Positions 9,097 through 18,095 of a DNA stretch of 64,000 nucleotides are shown piece after piece. How positions within the stretch are numbered: position 1 is the stretch's first letter; the number at the start of each line of letters is the position of its first letter. Below the pieces are notes generated by a model that was given only the letters and a program-made list of their open reading frames with translations, was not told the origin of the DNA and made no database searches. Origin of the DNA: Prolixibacteraceae bacterium. Its GTDB lineage: Bacteria > Bacteroidota > Bacteroidia > Bacteroidales > Prolixibacteraceae. The stretch covers positions 62,001-126,000 of the forward strand of contig JAUWAB010000003.1 in assembly GCA_030602265.1 (NCBI GenBank), in the 5' to 3' direction. Made by a program: the position numbers and the translations under genes.

Positions 9097-9814
9097 TATA
9101 TTCCAAAATCCTGTTTAATCCTGTTGATACTAAATTTAAGTCTACAAAGAAAGAATTTTTTACTTTGCTATCAAAGAACTTAGCATCCCCTCCTGTAAAA
9201 ATGACCCTGTTTTTTTTATAATTTTTCTTAAAATGTTCGATATAGGCTTCAACTTCGAATAAAATGCCATTCTGAACCCCTGCAATTATCGCACCGGCCG
9301 TATGATCACCAAAATAAGACCAGGTAGCCTGAGGCCCGGCCAGAGGGAGGCGCCCTGTAAAATGGTGCAGCGCTCTAAACCGCATATCAAGTCCGGGTGA
9401 AATGTTCCCCCCGATAAATTCACCAAGGGAGGTAACCACGTCAAAGGTAATGGCTGAGCCGGCATCAATGATGAGCAGATTTTCCTCCGGAAAGAGAAAA
9501 TTGCCGCCAACAGCTGCGGCCAGCCTGTCCTTGCCCAGGGTCCCCGGTGTTTTGTACAGGTTCTTCAGCGGTATTGGCGTCTTGTCATTAAGTTCGGTAA
9601 AAAACCGGAAACGACGGGTCATCATATCCTTTAATTCTTCCGGATAATCACGGGTACTGGACAGGATGGCCATATCCATTTCAGGGTATTCCAGACACAA
9701 GCGTTCCACATCCGCCGGACCAAAACTTTCAGCAGCGACGGTCAGCATCAGGCTGCCCATGTGGAACAACGAGAGTTTTGTCCTTGTATTGCCGATGTCC
9801 ACGACCAGGTTCAT
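9080..9814 (-). CDS. coaX: Type III pantothenate kinase
   Basis: A 244-residue CoaX: ATP-dependent phosphorylation of pantothenate, the first step of coenzyme A synthesis. Visible family motifs are the N-terminal phosphate-binding DIGNTRTKLSLF (residues 6-17), the central LIIDAGSAITFDVV and GGNISPGLDMRFRALHHFTGRLP. These separate it from type I (CoaA) and type II (PanK) enzymes. It heads the operon that continues into the barrel, TPR, lptC and corC genes, and follows nadC with a 29-base gap, so cofactor and envelope genes may share transcripts. Confidence 0.93.
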   Translation of the reverse strand: MNLVVDIGNTRTKLSLFHMGSLMLTVAAESFGPADVERLCLEYPEMDMAILSSTRDYPEELKDMMTRRFRFFTELNDKTPIPLKNLYKTPGTLGKDRLAAAVGGNFLFPEENLLIIDAGSAITFDVVTSLGEFIGGNISPGLDMRFRALHHFTGRLPLAGPQATWSYFGDHTAGAIIAGVQNGILFEVEAYIEHFKKNYKKNRVIFTGGDAKFFDSKVKNSFFVDLNLVSTGLNRILEYNAENL

Positions 9815-9843
9815 ATCCTAATTTCCTCCGGAATTAAATCCAT

Positions 9844-10689
9844 TCAGTATATACGCATACTGATGTCGAGTGCCTTTACCGAATGGGTAAGTGCCCCAAC
9901 GGATATGTAATCTACTCCGGTGAGCGCCACTTCCCTCACCCTGTCTAATGTCATATTTCCTGAGGCTTCTGTTTTTGCACGGTTGTTAACCAGTTCAACA
10001 GCTGCCTTCATGGTGCCTAAGTCCATGTTGTCCAACATGATGATGTCTGCACCGGCATCAATCGCTTCCTGAACCTCCCCAAGGCAGGTCGTTTCCACCT
10101 CCACCTTTATCGCCGGGCCTGCCTTCTCACGGATGGTTTTCACGGCATTGGCAATTCCTCCGGCCACCGCGATATGATTATCCTTTACCATTACCATATC
10201 GTACAAACCAATCCGGTGATTACTGGCGCCCCCGGCTTTAACCGCATACTTATCCAAAAGCCTGAAACCGGGAAGTGTTTTCCGGGTATCAAGGATGGTT
10301 GTTCCGGTGCCAAGTACTGCATTGGCAAAGGCTGCAGAAGCAGTTGCGATCCCCGACAGGCGCTGAAGAAAATTCAGGGCTGTACGTTCTCCGGTCAGCA
10401 ATGCACGGTAAGATCCGGAAAAGTTGACAATGATATCGCCTTTACTGACTCTATCCCCGTCGGAAACTTCCGGAGACCAGCTGACATCCGGATCGAAATG
10501 GCGAAATACCATTTCGGCAATCTCCAATCCGGCTATTACGCCTCCGGTTTTTGCAATCATCGCGGCCTTCCGTTGTTCACCGGCAGGGATCAGGTTATCC
10601 GTGGTGATATCGCCGTTTCCGACATCCTCCTGCAAGGCCAGTCCCATTAATACAAGAGCAGCCGCTTTCTCACTACTGGTCATCCTCAT
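9844..10689 (-). CDS. nadC: Nicotinate-nucleotide pyrophosphorylase (carboxylating)
   Basis: A 281-residue quinolinate phosphoribosyltransferase, which makes nicotinate mononucleotide from quinolinate and PRPP. Family motifs: EDVGNGDITTDNLIP near the N-terminus, GERTALNFLQRLSGIAT, the substrate-binding TRKTLPGFRLLDKYAVKAGGASNHRIGLYD, and VKDNHI followed by VEVETTCLGE...GADIIMLDNMD. Length is normal. It lies 31 bases downstream of nadB and is probably co-transcribed with it. nadA is not in the window. Confidence 0.95.
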   Translation of the reverse strand: MRMTSSEKAAALVLMGLALQEDVGNGDITTDNLIPAGEQRKAAMIAKTGGVIAGLEIAEMVFRHFDPDVSWSPEVSDGDRVSKGDIIVNFSGSYRALLTGERTALNFLQRLSGIATASAAFANAVLGTGTTILDTRKTLPGFRLLDKYAVKAGGASNHRIGLYDMVMVKDNHIAVAGGIANAVKTIREKAGPAIKVEVETTCLGEVQEAIDAGADIIMLDNMDLGTMKAAVELVNNRAKTEASGNMTLDRVREVALTGVDYISVGALTHSVKALDISMRIY

Positions 10690-10720
10690 GTCTGATCATT
10701 TTATCTCTTCCCGCAGCTTC

Positions 10721-12298
10721 TCAGGCCTTGTCCCTGATCGGCACAAACCGGGGCGGAGAATCTTTTTGCTGAATAATATGTACCCTGAATTGCTCATCCT
10801 CATCCGGAAAATCCTCCCGGATATGGCCTCCCCTGCTCTCTTTCCGCAACAATGCAGCCCGGCTGATCAATGTGCAAATCCTGGCAATATTGCTTATCTT
10901 GAAAATATTGTAATCATCACTTTCCTCCCTGAATTGTTCTGAAATCTCTTCCAGTCGTGACAAGGCAATATCCATTTTACCGCCTTGCCTGATAATCCCC
11001 ATATTCTGCATCATCAGCACAGCGATCTCGTTACGGTAATCAAGGTACAACTGGTCGGTCTCCGGATTCAGTCTGAACGGTTTCACATCGGTCAAATCGC
11101 AGGATGGCCCAGACAAACGGGCGGCCTTTTCACTGGCTCTTTTCCCGAAAACCAGGCACTCAAGTAATGAATTGCTGGCCAGCCTGTTAGCCCCCATAAC
11201 CCCGGTTGACGCAGCCTCTCCGCAAACGAACAACCCTTTTGCGCTGGTGTCCCCATCAAGGCCCGATCTCACACCTCCTACCATGTAATGTGCTGCAGGG
11301 GCGACCGGAATCAGATCCCGGGTCATATCAATCCCAGATTCCCTCAGGGTCTGAAAAATAGTCCTGAAACGATCTTCAATATAATGTCGGTTCAGGTGCC
11401 TGAGCGAGAGAAAAACAGAATCTGAACCCGATTTCAGCATTTCATTGTAAATGGAATGGGCCACCACGTCCCGGGGAGCCAGTTCTGCCAACGGGTGTAC
11501 ACCGGTCATGAACCGCTCTCCGCTGCGGTTCAGCAACCAGGCGCCTTCTCCCCTTACAGCCTCACTGATCAGGAAAGCATCTTTACCCGGTAGTGCAAGC
11601 GCCGAGGGATGAAACTGGATAAACTCCAGATCGGCCAGCTCCGCACCGCAGTCATATGCCATGGCGATACCGTCTCCGGTAGCGGTATGGGGATTGGTGG
11701 AACGGCTGTATACCCTCGAAAGCCCTCCCGTTGCCAAAATTACGGCCTTAGCTCCGAACAGGATGTTCTGTCTCGAAATAAAACTCAGTCCCTGCACCCC
11801 TGAAACACAGCCTCCCGAGGAGATGATCCGTACCACTGCCGTAAATTCAAAAGGGGTAATATTCGGGGTATCCCTGACCTTTTCCAGCATAAAAAGCGTC
11901 AGCTTCTTTCCGGTAGCGTCACCGCCTGCATGGAGAATTCTTCTGCGGCTGTGGCCTCCTTCGAGCCCTAAGACAATTTCCCCGTCCTCCCTGTCGAAGG
12001 GCATACCCATGTCGACCAGCTCCTTAACTCTTTCCCGCCCTTCACCGACAAGTACCTCCACCGCATCATAATCGCAGAGGCCCCTGCCCGCTTCAAGGGT
12101 ATCCTTTATATGTAATTCCGGGGAATCGTCGGGGGCCGTTACCGCAGCAATACCCCCCTGGGCAAACCAGGAATTGCTCGTATCCAACTCAGATTTGGTG
12201 ACTATGGCCACCCTGCCGAACCTGGAAGCATACCAGGCCGCCGTAAGCCCGGCAAGGCCGCTGCCTATCACCACCGTATCAAACTCAAGCTTTTGCAT
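10721..12298 (-). CDS. nadB: L-aspartate oxidase
   Basis: A 525-residue flavoprotein that oxidises L-aspartate to iminoaspartate, the first step of de novo NAD synthesis. It opens with the FAD-binding DTVVIGSGLAGLTAAWYAS, and has SWFAQGGIAAV, GGHSRRRILHAGGDATG and the late GEAASTGVMGANRLASNSLLECLVFG typical of NadB. An in-frame ATG 84 bases upstream would add a non-homologous lead; I chose the inner ATG because it sits directly before the FAD fold and has a TAnnTTTG-type element (TACTTTTG, 12323-12330 minus) about 25 bases upstream. nadC follows. Confidence 0.94.
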   Translation of the reverse strand: MQKLEFDTVVIGSGLAGLTAAWYASRFGRVAIVTKSELDTSNSWFAQGGIAAVTAPDDSPELHIKDTLEAGRGLCDYDAVEVLVGEGRERVKELVDMGMPFDREDGEIVLGLEGGHSRRRILHAGGDATGKKLTLFMLEKVRDTPNITPFEFTAVVRIISSGGCVSGVQGLSFISRQNILFGAKAVILATGGLSRVYSRSTNPHTATGDGIAMAYDCGAELADLEFIQFHPSALALPGKDAFLISEAVRGEGAWLLNRSGERFMTGVHPLAELAPRDVVAHSIYNEMLKSGSDSVFLSLRHLNRHYIEDRFRTIFQTLRESGIDMTRDLIPVAPAAHYMVGGVRSGLDGDTSAKGLFVCGEAASTGVMGANRLASNSLLECLVFGKRASEKAARLSGPSCDLTDVKPFRLNPETDQLYLDYRNEIAVLMMQNMGIIRQGGKMDIALSRLEEISEQFREESDDYNIFKISNIARICTLISRAALLRKESRGGHIREDFPDEDEQFRVHIIQQKDSPPRFVPIRDKA

Positions 12299-12322
12299 CA
12301 GCTGCAGATCTGTATTATGATT

Positions 12323-12330
12323 CAAAAGTA
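12323..12330 (-). promoter_or_regulatory. Bacteroidota -7 promoter element before nadB
   Basis: Minus-strand TACTTTTG fits the Bacteroidota sigma-A -7 consensus TAnnTTTG. It is placed so that transcription would begin about 18 bases before the preferred nadB ATG. No clear -33 TTTG was seen. Confidence 0.45.
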
Positions 12331-12399
12331 ATATTTCTGAACGGATTTTCAGATTATTCACCAAGTTTATGGGGATTGTCACAAAATCATTCAGGGAGG

Positions 12400-13122
12400 C
12401 TATTGACCAAGTCCCATTAAGGCAGATACCTCATGGATAGAATCTACCGAAATATAGCGCCCTTCCGGCAGCTCGCCCTCATCCACCGTTTCGTGCTGCC
12501 AGGTGATATGAAAGGGTATATGAATGGCATATCCGCCCAGGTTAACTACCGGAATTACATCCGACCGGAGTGAGTTGCCAACCATCAGGAATTCCCCGGC
12601 ATTAATATCCAGGTGGCCCAGAAGCTTCCTGTAGTTATCCTCCCGCTTGTCGGTCATAATCTCAATATGATGAAAATATCCCGAGATCCCGGAATTTTTT
12701 AATTTTCTCTCCTGGTCAAGCAGATCCCCTTTGGTGGCCACTATGAGCCTGTAGCGTTCAGAAAGCCTGTCAAGCACATCGGTAACACCGGGCAGCAGAC
12801 TGTTTTTCAAAGCAATCTGGGCTTTACCCATTTGGATAATCTCTGAAATCGCAGCAGGTGTTATCCTGCCATCTGAAACTTGTATTGCCGTTTCAATCAG
12901 CGAGAGCATAAAAGCCTTGGTACCATAGCCATATAACTCCATGTTGTTCATTTCGACCTCATAAAGCCTCCGGTTAATTTCACCTGCACCAGCATACTCC
13001 GCCAGCAGGCTGCAGAATTTTTCTTCAGTCTCCCTGTAATATGGCTCGTTCACCCAAAGTGTGTCATCGGCATCAAACCCGATAACCTTAATGGTATGTG
13101 GTTGAAATTCATTCACTCTCAT
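12400..13122 (-). CDS. HAD-superfamily hydrolase
   Basis: A 240-residue phosphatase-like protein of the haloacid dehalogenase superfamily. Motif I is GFDADDTLW (Asp nucleophile and acid/base Asp), motif II is LIVATKG, and the metal-binding motif IV region is FLMVGNSLRSDVIPVVNLGG. A helical cap lies between motifs I and II, as in the phosphoglycolate phosphatase/YjjG-like group. The substrate cannot be predicted. It is upstream of nadB on the same strand, but nadB appears to have its own promoter. Confidence 0.85.
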   Translation of the reverse strand: MRVNEFQPHTIKVIGFDADDTLWVNEPYYRETEEKFCSLLAEYAGAGEINRRLYEVEMNNMELYGYGTKAFMLSLIETAIQVSDGRITPAAISEIIQMGKAQIALKNSLLPGVTDVLDRLSERYRLIVATKGDLLDQERKLKNSGISGYFHHIEIMTDKREDNYRKLLGHLDINAGEFLMVGNSLRSDVIPVVNLGGYAIHIPFHITWQHETVDEGELPEGRYISVDSIHEVSALMGLGQ

Positions 13123-13314
13123 TATTGTAAAAAATCGTTATTATTCCATTAAATGGATATTGCCCATGAATATCCAAACTGCCAGCCGCCATAAAAGCTC
13201 CATTTGAGTTCCAAAGATACAAGAAACCTGATAAACGGTGAAGGCTGAATCAGGTCACCATAGAGTTAAGAAAGCGCTGACCAATGAACCGGATTCAGGC
13301 ATTATTACTATTTT

Positions 13315-13322
13315 TACTTTTG
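13315..13322 (+). promoter_or_regulatory. -7 promoter element before the GHL10-like gene
   Basis: TACTTTTG matches TAnnTTTG and lies 23 bases before the ATG at 13346. It argues against a longer reading frame start at 13238, because transcription would begin inside that extension. Confidence 0.45.
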
Positions 13323-13345
13323 ATACCGTTATCAAATCAGTAAAA

Positions 13346-14872
13346 ATGAGAAATCTGCTTTCACTAAGGATTACATTACTCCTCGGCACTCTGTGGTTTG
13401 CCGGGATTCGTACAAATGCACAGATTCTCTCCCCGAAATATGAATTCAGGGGAGTCTGGGTAGCCACTGTGGCCAATATCGACTGGCCGTCAAGACCCGG
13501 CCTGCCGGTTGAGGAGATGAAACGGGAAGTCATCAGTATCCTTGACCTGCATAAGAGTCAGGGGATGAATGCCGTCATATTTCAGATCAGGCCTTGTGCC
13601 GATGCATTTTATTACTCAGAGCTTGAACCCTGGTCAAGATACCTTACCGGAGTTCCCGGGCAGGCCCCTTCTCCTTTCTTTGACCCGCTTCAGTTCTGGA
13701 TCGAGGAATCGCACAAGCGGGGCATGGAGCTGCATGCCTGGCTGAACCCCTATCGCTTGGCCAATAATGCCTCGGAGCCCTTAGCCGGAAACCATATCGC
13801 CTTTAAAAATCCGGATTGGGTGATCAATTATGGAAATAAGCTCTACTTCGACCCGGGAGTGCCTGCAACCAGGGTCCATGTCAAAAATGTGGTCACCGAT
13901 ATTGTCAGACGTTACGATGTGGACGCCATTCACTTTGATGACTATTTTTATCCATACCCGGTGAATACACCTTTCCCCGATGATGCATCCTTTGCCAGAT
14001 ACAACAGGGCATTCAGGCCCGACCAGAAAGAAGACTGGAGAAGGGAAAATGTGGATATCCTCATTAAAATGCTCAGTGATTCGATCAGGCATATCAAGCC
14101 CTGGGTAAAATTCGGGATCAGCCCGTTCGGGGTCTGGCGAAACAGTTATGTTGACCCCCAGGGATCAGAGACCAGGGCTGGGGTATCCAACTACGACCAT
14201 CTGTATGCCGACATCCGGAAATGGCTCCAGGAGGGTTGGATTGATTATGTTATTCCACAGATTTACTGGGAAATCGGGCATCCGGCGGCCGACTTCGCCA
14301 CGCTTGTCCGGTGGTGGGACAAAAATTCCTTCGGAAAAGGGCTTTACATCGGGCAGGCCCCCTACAAGATTGATCCTGCTTCAGCATCGGAGGCATGGCG
14401 GAAACCCGGAGAACTTCCGCGCCAGATCGACATGCTCCGTCAATACAGCAACATCTCCGGAAGTGCTTATTTCAGCAGCAAACACTTCCGCAGGGACCTG
14501 CTTGGATTTCAGGACAGTCTGTCCAACAGGCTGTACCGCCTGCCGGCACTCACTCCCCCGATACCCGGGATGAATGTACCCCTGCCGGTAACCCCTGACA
14601 GGGTAAGGGTATCTGGAAGGAGGGTTAAATGGAAGCCTGTTCAGGGAACATCACCGGTACCGGGAGCCGAAAGATACCTGGTTTATATCAATCAGGCAGG
14701 CACCCCTTTCAATCCGGGTGATGCTTCGCAGATTGTACAGCTGACCGAAATGCAGGCCGTTCGTTTTAACCGGCGAAAGGGACAGAAGAAAATCTATGAG
14801 GTCAGGGTATCTGCTATCGACAGGTACAATAATGAAAGCCCGCCATCCATTCCGGTAGCCATTAAACTGTAG
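13346..14872 (+). CDS. GHL10-like (DUF187) glycoside hydrolase family protein, secreted
   Basis: A 508-residue protein from the chosen ATG, with a signal peptide (MRNLLSLRITLLLGTLWFAG...NAQ). The main domain (about 25-330) belongs to the GHL10/DUF187 group of TIM-barrel proteins: EFRGVWVATVANIDWPSRPG, NAVIFQIRPCADAFYYSELEPWSRYLTG, HAWLNPYR and DAIHFDDYFYPYP, whose Asp residues are candidate catalytic or binding residues. The C-terminal about 110 residues look like a fibronectin-III-type sandwich. Members are linked to peptidoglycan or glycan processing (E. coli YngK/DigH removes glycans from denuded peptidoglycan). The longer frame from 13238 lacks a signal peptide at its start and was not used. 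Confidence 0.85.
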   Translation: MRNLLSLRITLLLGTLWFAGIRTNAQILSPKYEFRGVWVATVANIDWPSRPGLPVEEMKREVISILDLHKSQGMNAVIFQIRPCADAFYYSELEPWSRYLTGVPGQAPSPFFDPLQFWIEESHKRGMELHAWLNPYRLANNASEPLAGNHIAFKNPDWVINYGNKLYFDPGVPATRVHVKNVVTDIVRRYDVDAIHFDDYFYPYPVNTPFPDDASFARYNRAFRPDQKEDWRRENVDILIKMLSDSIRHIKPWVKFGISPFGVWRNSYVDPQGSETRAGVSNYDHLYADIRKWLQEGWIDYVIPQIYWEIGHPAADFATLVRWWDKNSFGKGLYIGQAPYKIDPASASEAWRKPGELPRQIDMLRQYSNISGSAYFSSKHFRRDLLGFQDSLSNRLYRLPALTPPIPGMNVPLPVTPDRVRVSGRRVKWKPVQGTSPVPGAERYLVYINQAGTPFNPGDASQIVQLTEMQAVRFNRRKGQKKIYEVRVSAIDRYNNESPPSIPVAIKL

Positions 14873-14976
14873 CAAGTATTCCGAAAAAATCCGGGATTTA
14901 CCTGAAAATTTATCCGGGCAGGAACAACCAATGAATTACATATCCGTTTAATACATTATACCAACACATAGTTTAC

Positions 14977-15969
14977 ATGACATTTCTGACTGAAAACGAA
15001 CTTAAAAAATACGGTAAAACTTACTCTTTATCAAAAAAGGCCATAGCCCTGGTCAATCATCAGAAAATCAACTGGCCGCTGGCTGCTGAAAACTACCCGT
15101 CACTCAAAATGGTCCGTACCAGCACCTTCAGTTTTGGACATTTCAGGATCGACTGCCAGTTTAATCCGGGAAGGATCAGGTCTTCGGCAGCCAATACCGA
15201 TGCATCGGCCATTCAGGCAAGGCCTTGTTTCCTGTGTGAGACAAACCGTCCGGAAGAACAATCGGGAATCCCTTTTGGCGAAGATTATGTGATCCTTTGC
15301 AATCCTTTCCCTATCTTCCCCTATCACCTTACCATCCCTCTCAACAGGCATGAGCCACAGCAGATTACCGGACATACAGGGGCGTTCCTGAGATTGGCTT
15401 CCGAACTTCAGGAGTTTGCCGTTTTTTACAACGGACCCCAATGCGGGGCTTCAGCCCCCGACCATTTTCACTTCCAGGCCGGAATACGGGATGTTTTGCC
15501 CATCGAAGACGAGCTGACTGAATTATTACAGGAGCATTCCACAGAGTTAATTTCAACTCCGGATGGCCGTATTGTTTCCATAGAAAACTACCTGAGGAGG
15601 ATGATCTGTTTTTCCTCATCCAACAGTAAGCAACTTGAACACTGGATCAACACTGCCGTATCTGTGTTGCCGGTGACTTCCCCCGGAGAGGAGCCCATGC
15701 TGAACCTTCTGGCTTGGTATTCAGCCGGAACCTGGCAGGTAATCCTGTTCCCCCGTGCCGCTCAAAGGCCCAGGGAATATTATGCCGATGACTTCGACAG
15801 GCTGCTGGTCAGTCCGGCAGCAGTGGAACTCGGAGGCTTAATTATACTTCCGCGAGAGGAAGATTATTTCAGGATCAGGGAAGAAGACCTGGTCAGTATT
15901 TTCAGTCAGGTCACCCTGCAAAAGAAAGATTTCGAACTATTTAAGAACAATCTAATTCAAGCCATATGA
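14977..15969 (+). CDS. DUF4922 protein, HIT-like nucleotidyltransferase/phosphorylase fold
   Basis: A 330-residue protein with the HIT-superfamily signature H-x-H-x-Q at residues 163-167 (PDHFHFQAG), where the middle His is the expected nucleophile in GalT-like transferases and phosphorylases. PCFLC at 83-87 may bind a metal, as in GalT enzymes. These features and PYHLTIPLNRHEPQ suit the DUF4922 family, related to GDP-galactose phosphorylase and AP4A phosphorylase. The substrate is not known. Its stop overlaps the next gene's start (ATGA at 15966), so it is coupled with the SpoIID protein. Confidence 0.8.
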   Translation: MTFLTENELKKYGKTYSLSKKAIALVNHQKINWPLAAENYPSLKMVRTSTFSFGHFRIDCQFNPGRIRSSAANTDASAIQARPCFLCETNRPEEQSGIPFGEDYVILCNPFPIFPYHLTIPLNRHEPQQITGHTGAFLRLASELQEFAVFYNGPQCGASAPDHFHFQAGIRDVLPIEDELTELLQEHSTELISTPDGRIVSIENYLRRMICFSSSNSKQLEHWINTAVSVLPVTSPGEEPMLNLLAWYSAGTWQVILFPRAAQRPREYYADDFDRLLVSPAAVELGGLIILPREEDYFRIREEDLVSIFSQVTLQKKDFELFKNNLIQAI

Positions 15970-17303
15970 CAAAGCAACCTATTCTCAATGTGGGTATAAT
16001 GACCGGATCCAGTATCGACTTTGTATTGGAAACCAGTTATCACCACAACAACAATATGCTTGCCCAGGGCTCATACAATGTCGAACTGAAAGGAAGGAAA
16101 TTCATCCTGCAGGGAGAAGGAATCCTGATCATTACGGAAGATGAAATTGCCCTGATCCCGATTTTCAGGAGTAATTCTTTCTTATTGAAGAATGTAACCA
16201 TCGGAATTGCGTTTCACTGGGAGCAGAAGGAAGATCAGCGATTTACGGGCGGCATCCGGTTTATCAGGGAAAATGGCCTGATCAGGGTAATCAACACGAT
16301 TCACCTTGAGGACTACCTGAAAAGCGTCATCTCCTCAGAAATGAGTGCCAACAGTTCTCCTGAACTCCTGAAGGCGCATTCGGTAATTTCAAGAAGCTGG
16401 CTGCTTGCGCAGATCGAGAAGAAAAAACTGATTGAAGGGAAAAAGATTGTGTTCAATGCCAATTCAATCTCCAATGACGAAATTATCAGATGGTATGACC
16501 GCGAAGACCATCAGGGTTTTGATGTATGCGCCGACGACCATTGCCAGCGATATCACGGAATCACCAAAATTATTTCCGCACAGGTCGCCGAAGCAGTAAA
16601 CGACACAAAAGGTGAAATACTTTTTGCTGATGGTGAAATCTGTGACGCCCGATTTTCCAAATGCTGTGGCGGAATTTCCGAAAGTTTTGAGAATAACTGG
16701 GAACCTTTACGTAAGTCGTACCTGACTGCCGTGACCGACCGCAAGCCCCTGGGTACTGCTCCGGATATTGACCTGCGCCACGAAGATGAAGCGATCAGAT
16801 GGATTGAACATTCTCCGGGGGCATTCTGCAATACCAGCGATAAAAATATCCTTTCGCAGGTTTTGCCTGATTTTGACCAGAAAACCACCGACTTCTACCG
16901 CTGGAGGGTGGAATATTCCGCAGATGAATTGTCGGAGATCATCCGGGAGAAATCCGGATTCGATTTTGGGAAAATCATCCGTCTCGAACCCCTTGAAAGA
17001 GGTTATTCAGGAAGGATTATCAGGCTCAGGATTACCGGAACCGAAAAGACCATGGTGGTTGGCAAGGAACTGGAAATTCGAAAATGGCTCTCCAGATCCC
17101 ACCTCTACAGTTCGGCATTCCTGGCAGAATATGAAGAATACAACGGGGAAGTACCCGGCAGGATAATTCTGAAAGGTGCAGGCTGGGGTCATGGCTCCGG
17201 GCTTTGCCAGATAGGAGCTGCGGTTATGGGTGAAAAAGGATTTTCCTACCGCCAGATCCTCGAACACTATTTCAGGGGAGCCACTCTTAAACCGGCCTAC
17301 TGA
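15966..17303 (+). CDS. SpoIID/LytB domain protein
   Basis: A 445-residue SpoIID-like protein. The family core begins around HLEDYLKSVISSEMSANSSPELLKAHSVISRSWLL (about 113-147) and closes with GWGHGSGLCQIGA at 406-418. SpoIID of sporulating bacteria is a lytic transglycosylase acting on denuded peptidoglycan; in non-sporulating Bacteroidota the enzyme is presumed to act on peptidoglycan but has not been assigned. No signal peptide is evident at the N-terminus (MTKQPILNVGIMTGSS), so location is uncertain. It is translationally coupled to the DUF4922 gene, with the peptidoglycan-type GHL10 gene upstream. Confidence 0.85.
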   Translation: MTKQPILNVGIMTGSSIDFVLETSYHHNNNMLAQGSYNVELKGRKFILQGEGILIITEDEIALIPIFRSNSFLLKNVTIGIAFHWEQKEDQRFTGGIRFIRENGLIRVINTIHLEDYLKSVISSEMSANSSPELLKAHSVISRSWLLAQIEKKKLIEGKKIVFNANSISNDEIIRWYDREDHQGFDVCADDHCQRYHGITKIISAQVAEAVNDTKGEILFADGEICDARFSKCCGGISESFENNWEPLRKSYLTAVTDRKPLGTAPDIDLRHEDEAIRWIEHSPGAFCNTSDKNILSQVLPDFDQKTTDFYRWRVEYSADELSEIIREKSGFDFGKIIRLEPLERGYSGRIIRLRITGTEKTMVVGKELEIRKWLSRSHLYSSAFLAEYEEYNGEVPGRIILKGAGWGHGSGLCQIGAAVMGEKGFSYRQILEHYFRGATLKPAY

Positions 17304-17384
17304 TCCGTGATAGTTAATCAGCCAGGAAGATTACAGCATGGCATTTCCAGCTTGAATCACCACATACAAATAAGCTAACTGATT

Positions 17385-18095
17385 TCAAAGGGTATCCAGC
17401 CATTTGAAATGGCCGGGTTTATCCTGAAGTTTCTTCCGTATGGATTCAGCCTCACCGGTTTTCCCGTTGGCCTTGCAGGCCTCATATAGCCTTACCTGGA
17501 TAAAACTGTAAATCCAGTCACATTCAGAAGGCTCAACCAACTGCAAAGCCTTTCTGAATGCAGCTTCGGCTTCCTTCTTATCCCCCCCGAACATGGAAGG
17601 CCGGTAAAACAGCGAATTTCCCTTTTCCAGCCAACCCATGGGTTCGCCGGGATCGTTTCGGATGGCCGATTCCCATGCATCCAGGTTGCGCTGTCCGAGC
17701 ATCGGTGCACGCAAGGGTGTCAGGCCGATCCGGAACCCAATGAGGCCGGCCCTTATCGCCAGTAACCTGGCATTGCCAGGTCGCTTTTTCAGCCATTCGT
17801 CCAGTAATTTTTCGGTTTCATCGAGTAACTTCCTTACTTTGGAATTTTCTTTCTGGCCCAGAAGATAGCCCATATATCCGTATCGGGCAGTCAGGGCCTC
17901 CGTCATTTTGTCAAAATCCCCGGGATACTGCTTTTCCAGTGAATAGATCTGTGCCTCCCAGCCATCCAGATTACCCTTTGCATAGGTCTCCCGGAAAAAG
18001 CAACCCACCTGCTGGGATGCTGCCGGCAAACCGGTGATTATCCCTATCAGCAAAAACAAAAAAATGGTCAAAGCCTTATTTTTCTTCCTTTCCAT
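17385..18095 (-). CDS. Secreted TPR-like protein at the end of the carotenoid operon
   Basis: A 236-residue protein with a signal peptide (MERKKNKALTIFLFLLIGIITGLPAASQQ) and helical repeats of TPR character (GDKKEAEAAFRKALQL, PGEPMGWLEKGNSLFYRPSMFGG). Its start overlaps the end of the glycosyltransferase gene by 28 bases, so it is the last gene of the carotenoid operon. The helical-repeat and signal-peptide features suggest a periplasmic scaffold. No enzymatic motif was recognised; a link to handling of the glycosylated carotenoid is inference from position only. Confidence 0.6.
   Translation of the reverse strand: MERKKNKALTIFLFLLIGIITGLPAASQQVGCFFRETYAKGNLDGWEAQIYSLEKQYPGDFDKMTEALTARYGYMGYLLGQKENSKVRKLLDETEKLLDEWLKKRPGNARLLAIRAGLIGFRIGLTPLRAPMLGQRNLDAWESAIRNDPGEPMGWLEKGNSLFYRPSMFGGDKKEAEAAFRKALQLVEPSECDWIYSFIQVRLYEACKANGKTGEAESIRKKLQDKPGHFKWLDTL

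Noticed and set aside
13238-13345. N-terminal extension of the GHL10-like gene
   Set aside because: A -7 element falls inside it and the signal peptide begins at the inner ATG, so it is probably untranslated.
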